This document shows positions 1 to 4,949 of a stretch of DNA of 5,614 nt, in pieces (positions within the stretch are counted from its first letter, which is position 1; each line of letters starts with the position of its first letter). Both the position numbers and the translations under genes were made by a program. Source of the DNA: Syntrophomonadaceae bacterium (lineage in GTDB: Bacteria; Bacillota_D; Dethiobacteria; DTU022). The notes beneath the pieces are model-generated. The model worked only from the letters and a program-made list of their open reading frames with translations, was not told the origin of the DNA and did no database searches. The DNA lies in assembly GCA_003562605.1 (NCBI GenBank), contig PWUG01000370.1:1-5614 (forward strand), read 5' to 3'.

Positions 1-297
1 AAACAATCTGAGTCAGGGAACCCGATCGCAAAAACTATTATTGATCACGCAACAAAAAATATCGGCAGGGGATTAGCCAACCTGGTCAATCTGTTCAATC
101 CTTCCTGCCTGGTTATCGGCGGTGGTGTAGCCGGTAACAGGCCTGATTTCCTGAAAGAAGTTAAAGATCTTATTAAAGCAGAGGCGATTCGGCCATCGGT
201 GGAAATTACCCCTTTTAAAATATATTCAGCTAAGCTGGAACCCGAAGCCGGAATATGGGGTATGTATGCCTTGTTGACAGACCGGATGGTGGAATAA
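1..297 (+). CDS. ROK-family sugar kinase or regulator, C-terminal fragment (5' end outside window)
   Basis: Reading from base 1 to the TAA at 295-297 gives 98 residues with no start, so only the C-terminal third of the gene is present. The stretch LANLVNLFNPSCLVIGGGV (about residues 25-43) is the ROK C-terminal signature: a helix ending in an Asn-Pro turn, a strand and then a GGG loop belonging to the nucleotide-binding actin-like fold. The closing EPEAGIWGMYAL corresponds to the final ROK helix, often written as D/E-AGxxGAA. ROK proteins include cytoplasmic glucokinases, other sugar or amino-sugar kinases, and DNA-binding repressors with an N-terminal helix-turn-helix. The parts that separate these, including the zinc-binding cysteine motif, the catalytic Asp and any DNA-binding domain, lie upstream of the window. 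A glucose kinase is the commonest outcome but is not shown here. The stop lies 4 bases before the next gene, suggesting translational coupling. Confidence 0.9.
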   Translation, partial: KQSESGNPIAKTIIDHATKNIGRGLANLVNLFNPSCLVIGGGVAGNRPDFLKEVKDLIKAEAIRPSVEITPFKIYSAKLEPEAGIWGMYALLTDRMVE

Positions 298-301
298 CAT
301 T

Positions 302-1024
302 ATGAATAATATTGATCAATTTGAACCAATAGAGCCGTTAGAACCCTTATTCGAGATGCTGGAACTCTTAATCGCCAGGTACGGTTCATGGGGCATAGCC
401 GCGGCAATGTTCGCTGAGAGCGCCGGAGTACCTTTTGCTTCGGCTGTCGTGCTTCTCACTGCAGGAACACTCATTTTAAGGGGCAGCGTTAGCTTCTGGT
501 CGATTTTTATTGCTTCAACCATTGGAATTACTTTTGGCAGTATTTTTAGCTATATAATTGGCCTGTTGGGCAGTATGGCAGGTACTGCAGTCAAATCTGG
601 CTTTTTTCACAATCAGCCTCGTGCTCTTGAAGATGAAACTGCCGGGAAAAGTGATTCAAAAATAATATATTTATTTAAAAAATATGGTAACTTTTCCGTA
701 TTCATGGCCCAGTTATGGGGAATCACCCGCACTTTTGGTTCTTTCCCAGCCGGTGCAATGCATATGAATATATTCGTTTTTATTTTATATACTTTTCTCG
801 GAGGAGCTCTCTTTAGCCTAATCTACATTACCGCCAGTATCGTTCTGGTACGTGCTATGAGCCTGATTTACAACTTCCTTAAGTATATAGCCGATCTATC
901 ACCCTGGCTTTTAAGCATCCCTGTTGTATTTATTATTGCAGCAGCCTATTATTATTTTTTTTACCGGCACCGTAAACCCGTACCCATTAATTTTCGTAAA
1001 CCCTCAAACAAACAGGAAAAGTAA
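302..1024 (+). CDS. DedA family (VTT/SNARE-associated domain) membrane protein
   Basis: This is a 240-residue integral membrane protein of about the usual DedA length. Hydrophobic segments run roughly at residues 31-58, 63-90, 131-139, 155-182 and 200-220, followed by a basic tail (YRHRKPVP...). Family marks are the re-entrant loop FAESAGVP (Glu39) followed by LLTAGTL, and the second half-motif FKKYGNFSVF...TRTFGSFPAGAMHM (Arg143), matching the DedA pattern FxxYG...R...PAGM. DedA proteins act in the cytoplasmic membrane; characterised relatives are linked to proton-dependent membrane homeostasis and to lipid-carrier (undecaprenyl phosphate) or phospholipid translocation. Several normally charged positions are altered: the acidic residue after the PxP turn is Ala48, the usual GD is Gly79-Ser80, and the first Arg of the R-x5-R pair is Gln137. 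The chosen ATG has a modest GGTGG site about 9 bases upstream; the next in-frame Met is residue 19, just before the first membrane segment. The substrate cannot be told from sequence. Confidence 0.88.
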   Translation: MNNIDQFEPIEPLEPLFEMLELLIARYGSWGIAAAMFAESAGVPFASAVVLLTAGTLILRGSVSFWSIFIASTIGITFGSIFSYIIGLLGSMAGTAVKSGFFHNQPRALEDETAGKSDSKIIYLFKKYGNFSVFMAQLWGITRTFGSFPAGAMHMNIFVFILYTFLGGALFSLIYITASIVLVRAMSLIYNFLKYIADLSPWLLSIPVVFIIAAAYYYFFYRHRKPVPINFRKPSNKQEK

Positions 1025-1041
1025 CCGAGAGGTGTTTTATA

Positions 1042-2163
1042 ATGACCCTCATAGAGGGGGAAATAGTATCAATCGTCCGCTGCAAACGTTACCACCTGGA
1101 TTCTGTTCGCGAAAGTTTCAATCAACTATTGGAACCCTGGGGTGGAATCGGAACATTTATCAAACCCAAACAAAAGGTTCTGCTTAAACCCAACCTGCTA
1201 GCTGCCGCTAAGCCCGAAGAAGCTGTGACAACCCATCCGGTAATAATGAGGGTTATGACAGAACTGATCCAGGATGCCGGTGGGCAGGTATTTATAGGAG
1301 ACAGTCCCGGAAGAGATAGTGATGATTATGTTTACAGGGAAACCGGCATGCAGGCGGTTGCAGATCAAACAGGCGCGCAACTAGTTAGGTTTGACCAGTT
1401 TCATCAGAAAGATTATGATGGTATAAAAAGACGTAAGCTGGATTTGGCTACAGCGTTGGATCAAGTAGATATCGTTATCAATATGGCGAAACTTAAAACT
1501 CATTCATTAACCGGATTAAGCGGTGCGGTTAAAAATATTTACGGTTGTATTGTTGGATCCAAAAAAGGGAAGCTGCACTTTGACTACCCTTTGCCCACTG
1601 ATTTTTCCAGGCTGCTGATTGATGTTTTTTTGGCTGTTAAGCCTGCATTTTCAATAATTGATGCAGTGATAGCCATGGAAGGCACGGGTCCTCGCAGAGG
1701 TAAACCAAGAAATACAGGCCTGCTAATGGCATCGCCCAATGCTTTTGCTCTCGACACAGTCGCTGCAGCCGTGGTCGGTTTTAAACCTGAATGGGTATCC
1801 ACATTACAGGTGGCCAAAGAGCAATCTCTGCCCGGGACGAATATTTCGGAGATAGTAATCAGGGGATTAACTCTTAAAGAAAGTTTTATTCAAGATTTCG
1901 ATCCGGGAGCGGCTGTTTCAAGCGGTTTAGGATCCCTTATGACCCGTTTCCCACTGGCCTGGCTCAGGAGGTTGGCGGATAGAAGGAGGCCGTACCCCGC
2001 GATAAATGAAAAACTTTGCACCAACTGCGCCAAATGTATAGAAGGTTGCCCTGCCCAAATTATTTGTTTTGGTGATAGGGTACCGGACATTGAACTTAAT
2101 AGCTGTATTCGCTGTTATTGCTGCCTGGAATTCTGTCCGCAGGGGGCAATTGAACTTAAATAA
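1042..2163 (+). CDS. DUF362 domain protein with C-terminal 2x[4Fe-4S] ferredoxin module
   Basis: The 373-residue product has an N-terminal DUF362 domain (about 8-290) and a C-terminal ferredoxin module (about 322-370). DUF362 marks are VLLKPNLL (46-53), a TTHP turn (63-66), the GDSPG loop (86-90) and the family's most typical block, NMAKLKTHSLTGLSGAVKN (147-165), followed by a conserved IYGCIVG. The ferredoxin module has two clusters of the C-x2-C-x2-C-x3-C-P type: Cys326/329/332/336 and Cys355/358/361/365. Each motif could bind a [4Fe-4S] centre, with the fourth Cys of one serving the other cluster in the usual crosswise way. No signal peptide or membrane segment is evident, so it is probably cytoplasmic. 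The biochemical role of DUF362 is not firmly established; a redox function is inferred from the clusters. The ATG has a good site (GAGAGGTG, 1027-1034) 7 bases upstream, and the gene begins 17 bases after dedA, consistent with one operon. Confidence 0.9.
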   Translation: MTLIEGEIVSIVRCKRYHLDSVRESFNQLLEPWGGIGTFIKPKQKVLLKPNLLAAAKPEEAVTTHPVIMRVMTELIQDAGGQVFIGDSPGRDSDDYVYRETGMQAVADQTGAQLVRFDQFHQKDYDGIKRRKLDLATALDQVDIVINMAKLKTHSLTGLSGAVKNIYGCIVGSKKGKLHFDYPLPTDFSRLLIDVFLAVKPAFSIIDAVIAMEGTGPRRGKPRNTGLLMASPNAFALDTVAAAVVGFKPEWVSTLQVAKEQSLPGTNISEIVIRGLTLKESFIQDFDPGAAVSSGLGSLMTRFPLAWLRRLADRRRPYPAINEKLCTNCAKCIEGCPAQIICFGDRVPDIELNSCIRCYCCLEFCPQGAIELK

Positions 2164-2226
2164 ACAAGAAGGTAGTATAAATGACACATTAACAGTCTGA
2201 GGCATTTGGGAAAGGATAGATTGCAA

Positions 2227-2439
2227 ATGGGGAAAACAAAATATAGTCTTAAAGTATATAATGAACGTTGCAAGGATTGTGGTATCTGCTTCGAGTTTTG
2301 TCCTAAAAAAAATTTAAAGCCCGGTGACGATGGAAGCCCGGTCTTGATTGATCCTGATGAATGCACCGGCTGTAAACTCTGTGAATATATGTGCCCTGAT
2401 TTTGCCATTCAGGTCAAAAAGGATCAGCAGGATGAATAG
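2227..2439 (+). CDS. 2x[4Fe-4S] ferredoxin, 2-oxoglutarate:ferredoxin oxidoreductase delta-subunit-like
   Basis: From the ATG at 2227 this is a 70-residue protein made almost entirely of two ferredoxin motifs: Cys15/18/21/25 (RCKDCGICFEFCP) and Cys46/49/52/56 (ECTGCKLCEYMCP), separated by a short loop (GDDGSPVLIDP). This layout is typical of the delta (KorD/OorD) subunit of 2-oxoacid:ferredoxin oxidoreductases, which passes electrons from the thiamine-containing catalytic subunits to external ferredoxin. No alpha, beta or gamma subunit follows, so here it may be a free electron carrier or a partner of the adjacent DUF362 protein, 63 bases upstream; korD is therefore not assigned. The frame is open back to in-frame TTG codons at 2221 and 2206. 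I prefer ATG 2227, with AAAGGA (2211-2216) 10 bases upstream, because TTG 2206 has a GAGG only 3 bases away. The start remains uncertain by up to 7 residues. Confidence 0.82.
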   Translation: MGKTKYSLKVYNERCKDCGICFEFCPKKNLKPGDDGSPVLIDPDECTGCKLCEYMCPDFAIQVKKDQQDE

Positions 2440-2537
2440 CTGTAAATAATTAAATCTTCAGATGAATTAACCGCTCGATCTTTCCTTTTCCCCCAATGAA
2501 ATATATACCGAAACGCTACCAGGCTATTTAATGAAAT

Positions 2538-2560
2538 GAGGAGTAACACTGCTTAAAGCT
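2538..2560 (+). promoter_or_regulatory. Unusually distant Shine-Dalgarno before the hydrolase gene
   Basis: A strong GAGGAG (2538-2543) stands 17 bases before the hydrolase ATG at 2561, much further than the usual 5-9 bases. An in-frame CTG at 2549 is 5 bases after the site and would add four residues (start, Leu, Lys, Ala). An in-frame TGA at 2537-2539 limits any longer extension. A tiny ATG-AAA-TGA frame (2531-2539) overlaps the site. Either a CTG start is used or ATG 2561 is served inefficiently. The rest of the gap back to 2440 contains a pyrimidine run (2480-2495) and no convincing promoter, terminator or gene. Confidence 0.4.
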
Positions 2561-3307
2561 ATGGATTGGAAACAATTTCCTATTAAGAATAGTCAGGGCT
2601 TGCAGCTGTCAGCACTGTTGCTGGATGCCGCTGATACTTCGGTCGTCATTGTCTGTCATGGCTTTACGGGTTCAAAAGAGGGAGGAGGAAGGGCTGTTGA
2701 AATGGGTGAGGCCCTGTCTGAACTTGGATTTAGTTCACTTTTATTTGATTTTGCCGGCTGTGGGGACAGTGAAGGTGCCTGGGAAAATATTACACTTTCC
2801 AGGCAAACCGATGATTTGGAGTGCGTAGTACGCTGGTGCCGCTGGAGAGGGTACAGGAATATTATCCTCACCGGCAGAAGCTTCGGCGGCAGCACAGTAT
2901 TGAATTATGCTGCAAAAGACCCCGAAATTGCCGCCGTGTGCACCTGGGCAGCCGTAGCCAGGCCATCTCTGCTTTTTGAAAAATATCTGCAGGAATTTTT
3001 GAACGGGCCGGCAAGCGATCGGGTAACGATAGAAGGCGAAGAGACGCTTCATTTAAAAAAAGGTTTTTTCTATGATCTCAGGCAGCATGACCTCTTAAAG
3101 TGTGCAGCCTCCCTGGCTCCACGAAATTTCCTGATCATACACGGTTCTGCCGATGAATCAGTTCCGGTTAAAGAAGCCTTTCTCCTCTATGAAGCAGCCT
3201 CGGAACCTAAAAGGCTGGAAATTATTGAAGGCGCCGATCACCGTTTCATAAACCATACCAAAGAGGTATGGGATACCATTTTTAGCTGGCTTCACACCTT
3301 AAGGTGA
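2561..3307 (+). CDS. Alpha/beta hydrolase (serine esterase/acylhydrolase type)
   Basis: The 248-residue product is a complete single-domain alpha/beta hydrolase of usual length. Visible elements in order are the oxyanion-hole loop CHGFTGSKEGGG (32-43), the strand and loop LLFDFAGCGDSEG (60-72) with the typical D-x-x-G-x-G-x-S pattern, the nucleophile elbow GRSFGGS (Ser107), a short lid region (about 133-178), the acid loop IIHGSADESVP (Asp198) and the catalytic His in GADHRF (His227). The catalytic triad is therefore Ser107-Asp198-His227. There is no signal peptide or membrane segment, so a cytoplasmic enzyme acting on a small ester or acyl substrate is likely; resemblance is to the cinnamoyl/feruloyl-esterase and serine-aminopeptidase-like groups. 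The substrate cannot be inferred. It stands 121 bases from the ferredoxin and 86 from miaB, so it may be a one-gene unit. The ATG is chosen by homology of the N-terminus; a CTG 12 bases upstream fits the ribosome-binding site better. Confidence 0.88.
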   Translation: MDWKQFPIKNSQGLQLSALLLDAADTSVVIVCHGFTGSKEGGGRAVEMGEALSELGFSSLLFDFAGCGDSEGAWENITLSRQTDDLECVVRWCRWRGYRNIILTGRSFGGSTVLNYAAKDPEIAAVCTWAAVARPSLLFEKYLQEFLNGPASDRVTIEGEETLHLKKGFFYDLRQHDLLKCAASLAPRNFLIIHGSADESVPVKEAFLLYEAASEPKRLEIIEGADHRFINHTKEVWDTIFSWLHTLR

Positions 3308-3311
3308 AAGC
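3289..3311 (+). other. Palindrome/hairpin at the hydrolase stop codon
   Basis: CACCTTAAGGTG (3295-3306) is a perfect 12-base palindrome overlapping the hydrolase TGA (3305-3307). Flanking GCTT (3289-3292) and AAGC (3308-3311) extend the stem past a small internal loop. The downstream bases are A-rich rather than T-rich, so it does not look like a normal intrinsic terminator. It may stabilise the hydrolase mRNA end, serve as a protein site within the predicted promoter that it overlaps, or be chance. Confidence 0.35.
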
Positions 3312-3319
3312 ATTATAAA
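3291..3319 (+). promoter_or_regulatory. Predicted sigma-A-type promoter for miaB
   Basis: TTCACA (3291-3296) matches the -35 consensus TTGACA at five of six bases, and TATAAA (3314-3319) matches the -10 consensus TATAAT at five of six, with an ideal 17-base spacer. The -35 lies inside the last codons of the hydrolase gene. Transcription would begin near 3326 and leave a leader of about 68 bases before the miaB TTG. This suggests miaB can be transcribed independently of the upstream genes. It is the best promoter-like match I found in the window. Confidence 0.5.
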
Positions 3320-3378
3320 TAAAAGGTATTAAGCTGCTCTTAATGTTAAAATAAAATAAATAATAAGATTTTAAATAA

Positions 3379-3396
3379 AGGGGAGTCTTCTTCTTG
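3379..3396 (+). promoter_or_regulatory. Ribosome-binding site fixing the TTG start of miaB
   Basis: AGGGGAG (3379-3385) stands 8 bases before the TTG at 3394-3396. No ATG or GTG near this position is in frame before the conserved N-terminal domain, so the site supports TTG as initiator. Confidence 0.7.
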
Positions 3397-4761
3397 AATC
3401 GGGAGTTCGCAGAAAAGCATACTGAAACTGCAAAGATAGGTGAAGGCAAGCAGTATATGATCGTTACCCTGGGCTGCCAGATGAACGAGCATGATTCAGA
3501 AGTAATGGCTGCTATCCTCGAAAATATAGGTTTTTGTCCGGCACCAACAGCCGAAGAGACTGACCTGATTATACTCAACACCTGCGCCGTGCGTAAAAAG
3601 CCTGAAGATAAAGTTGCTTCATTATTGGGTAAGTATGTTGCTTTAAAGAATATCAATAAGGACCTGGTTATTGCAGTAGGTGGGTGCATGTCCCAACAAG
3701 AGGATGCCGCAAAATATATCCGGGATCGCTTTCATCATGTTGACTTGATTTTCGGTACACACGCCCTGCCCCGCCTGCCCCGCCTTATAGAGGAAGCGTT
3801 TGAAAACAAAGAAACCATCATCGATATTGATGAAGATTACGCAGACAGGGAGGGACTTCCGGCAGCGCACAGCAGTACATTTAAAGCATGGATGCCGGTT
3901 ATCTATGGCTGTGATAATTTCTGTTCATACTGCGTTGTCCCTTTTGTTCGCGGCCGTGAACGGAGCAGATCCATGGAAGAAATCCTCTCTGAAGCGAAAC
4001 AGCTTGCCCTCAGAGGATACCTCGAGTTGACGTTATTAGGACAAAACGTCAATTCATATGGCCTTGATCTAACCGAAAAATATGATTTTGCTGACTTACT
4101 TGAAGAGCTGAACCGGGTTGATGGCTTGAAGCGGATCCGATTTATGACTTCACACCCAAAAGATTTATCACGTAAATTGATTGAAGCGGTAGCAAAAGGA
4201 AAAAAGATTTGCGAACATTTTCACTTACCGGCCCAATCAGGCAGTAATCGCATCCTAAAATTAATGAACCGGTACTATAAACGCGAATATTACCTGGACC
4301 TGATTAAAAAGATCAGGGAAGCTATACCCGGAGTTTCAATTACTTCGGATATAATTGTCGGTTTCCCCGGAGAGGAAGAAGATGATTTCCTTGAAACTAT
4401 AAGCCTTCTGGAGCAAGCCCGTTTTGATAACGCATTTTCTTTTCTTTATTCACAGCGAAAAAATACAGCGGCAGCAGAATTAAAAGATCAAATTAACCAT
4501 CAGGAAAAGGAGAAACGGTTGCAGAGTTTGAACGAAGTCCAACACCGGATCAGTAAAGAGGTTAACAGCCTTGTAGCCAATCAAATTGTCGAAGTCCTGG
4601 TAGAAGGCCCCAGCAAAAGCAACCCGGAAGTACAAACAGGACGCACTCGCACAAATAAACTGGTTCATTTTAGATATCCTGACTTGCTCACCGGTAAACT
4701 AATACAGTTGAAAATAACCGGGGTGCGTACCTGGAACCTTGTTGGAGAACCTATTAATTGA
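3394..4761 (+). CDS. miaB: tRNA-2-methylthio-N6-dimethylallyladenosine synthase (radical SAM methylthiotransferase)
   Basis: The 455-residue product has the full three-domain MiaB layout. The N-terminal UPF0004 domain carries the cysteines for the auxiliary [4Fe-4S] cluster: Cys28 (TLGCQMNEHDSE), Cys64 (LNTCAVR) and Cys98 (VGGCMSQ). The radical SAM domain follows with Cys173/177/180 (YGCDNFCSYCVVP) and the family sequence RGRERSR. The C-terminal TRAM domain (about 393-453) contains GRTRTNKLVHF and contacts the tRNA. MiaB adds a methylthio group to i6A at position 37 of tRNAs reading UNN codons, using S-adenosylmethionine, which steadies codon-anticodon pairing. GCQMNEHDSE and the TRAM sequence favour MiaB over the related MtaB and RimO. 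The roughly 20 residues before the domain are a common clostridial extension. It starts with TTG behind a strong ribosome-binding site and has its own predicted promoter. mutS follows 185 bases downstream. Confidence 0.95.
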   Translation: MNREFAEKHTETAKIGEGKQYMIVTLGCQMNEHDSEVMAAILENIGFCPAPTAEETDLIILNTCAVRKKPEDKVASLLGKYVALKNINKDLVIAVGGCMSQQEDAAKYIRDRFHHVDLIFGTHALPRLPRLIEEAFENKETIIDIDEDYADREGLPAAHSSTFKAWMPVIYGCDNFCSYCVVPFVRGRERSRSMEEILSEAKQLALRGYLELTLLGQNVNSYGLDLTEKYDFADLLEELNRVDGLKRIRFMTSHPKDLSRKLIEAVAKGKKICEHFHLPAQSGSNRILKLMNRYYKREYYLDLIKKIREAIPGVSITSDIIVGFPGEEEDDFLETISLLEQARFDNAFSFLYSQRKNTAAAELKDQINHQEKEKRLQSLNEVQHRISKEVNSLVANQIVEVLVEGPSKSNPEVQTGRTRTNKLVHFRYPDLLTGKLIQLKITGVRTWNLVGEPIN

Positions 4762-4946
4762 ATTCACGGGTAACCGTCGGGAAGTAAAAAGTTTACGCAA
4801 AATATAAACCCGGATTGTTGCTATTTATGTTATTTTAGACGTTTGTAAACGTTACCGTTAAGTAAACCCATATTTGATTACCGGCCTTTGAGCAATTTTA
4901 AACAATAGGTGGAAGTGAAATGTTTCAGGGTTAAAGGAGGGTTAGC
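4762..4946 (+). other. miaB-mutS intergenic region
   Basis: This 185-base gap contains no convincing gene. Just after the miaB stop, ACGG-GTAA-CCGT (4766-4777) can form a 4-base-pair hairpin with a GNRA-type loop, but no T-run follows, so I do not call a terminator. TAAACCC occurs twice (4805-4811 and 4863-4869), and GTTTAC/GTAAAC sequences recur around the 14-base palindrome at 4839-4852. The best promoter-like pair is TTGATT (4874-4879) and TTTAAA (4897-4902) with a 17-base spacer, each matching consensus at four of six positions; this is weak. A four-codon frame, ATG to TAA at 4920-4934, ends in the mutS ribosome-binding site. Confidence 0.5.
4839..4858 (+). promoter_or_regulatory. Palindromic operator candidate, cre-like, upstream of mutS
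   Basis: ACGTTTGTAAACGT (4839-4852) is an inverted repeat with 6-base arms around GT. Overlapping it, TTGTAAACGTTACCGT (4843-4858) fits the catabolite-response element pattern WTGNAANCGNWNNCWW at all but one position (G at 4857). Such sites bind CcpA or other LacI-family repressors in Bacillota. A site about 90 bases before mutS could control mutS transcription. Catabolite control of mutS is not something I know to be established, so this may be chance in AT-rich sequence. Confidence 0.3.
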
Positions 4947-4949
4947 TTG
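4933..4949 (+). promoter_or_regulatory. Strong Shine-Dalgarno fixing the TTG start of mutS
   Basis: AAAGGAGG (4933-4940) is a near-perfect anti-16S complement placed 6 bases before TTG 4947-4949. The encoded N-terminus then runs straight into the MutS domain, so this start is well supported over the in-frame ATG codons seven and eight codons later (4965 and 4968). Confidence 0.8.

Noticed and set aside
2017..2157. Extra cysteines (Cys342, and the adjacent Cys360-Cys361) in the DUF362 ferredoxin module, possibly a novel cluster.
   Set aside because: Both standard C-x2-C-x2-C-x3-C motifs are complete without them, and a CxxCYCC pattern is, to my knowledge, frequent in this family.
2150..2181. 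TTGAAC (2150-2155) and TATAAA (2176-2181) as a promoter for the ferredoxin gene.
   Set aside because: The spacer is 20 bases and the -35 matches only four of six positions, so it is poorer than expected for a working promoter.
1927..2408. Minus-strand open frames opposite the DUF362 3' end and the ferredoxin.
   Set aside because: They are antisense to clear cysteine-motif proteins and have no recognisable domain.
2480..2495. Pyrimidine-rich run TCTTTCCTTTTCCCCC before the hydrolase as a binding site or terminator tail.
   Set aside because: No hairpin precedes it and it is not a uniform T-run; a single short tract is not enough to support a function.
2741..3052. Long minus-strand open frame opposite the hydrolase gene.
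   Set aside because: It lies wholly within a well-supported gene on the other strand and shows no recognisable domain.
3282..3689. 135-codon minus-strand frame covering the hydrolase-miaB gap.
   Set aside because: Most of it is antisense to the conserved MiaB N-terminal domain, and the product resembles no known family.
4762..4796. Intrinsic terminator after miaB.
   Set aside because: The hairpins there (ACGG-GTAA-CCGT and GTAAA-AAG-TTTAC) are short and no T-run follows either.
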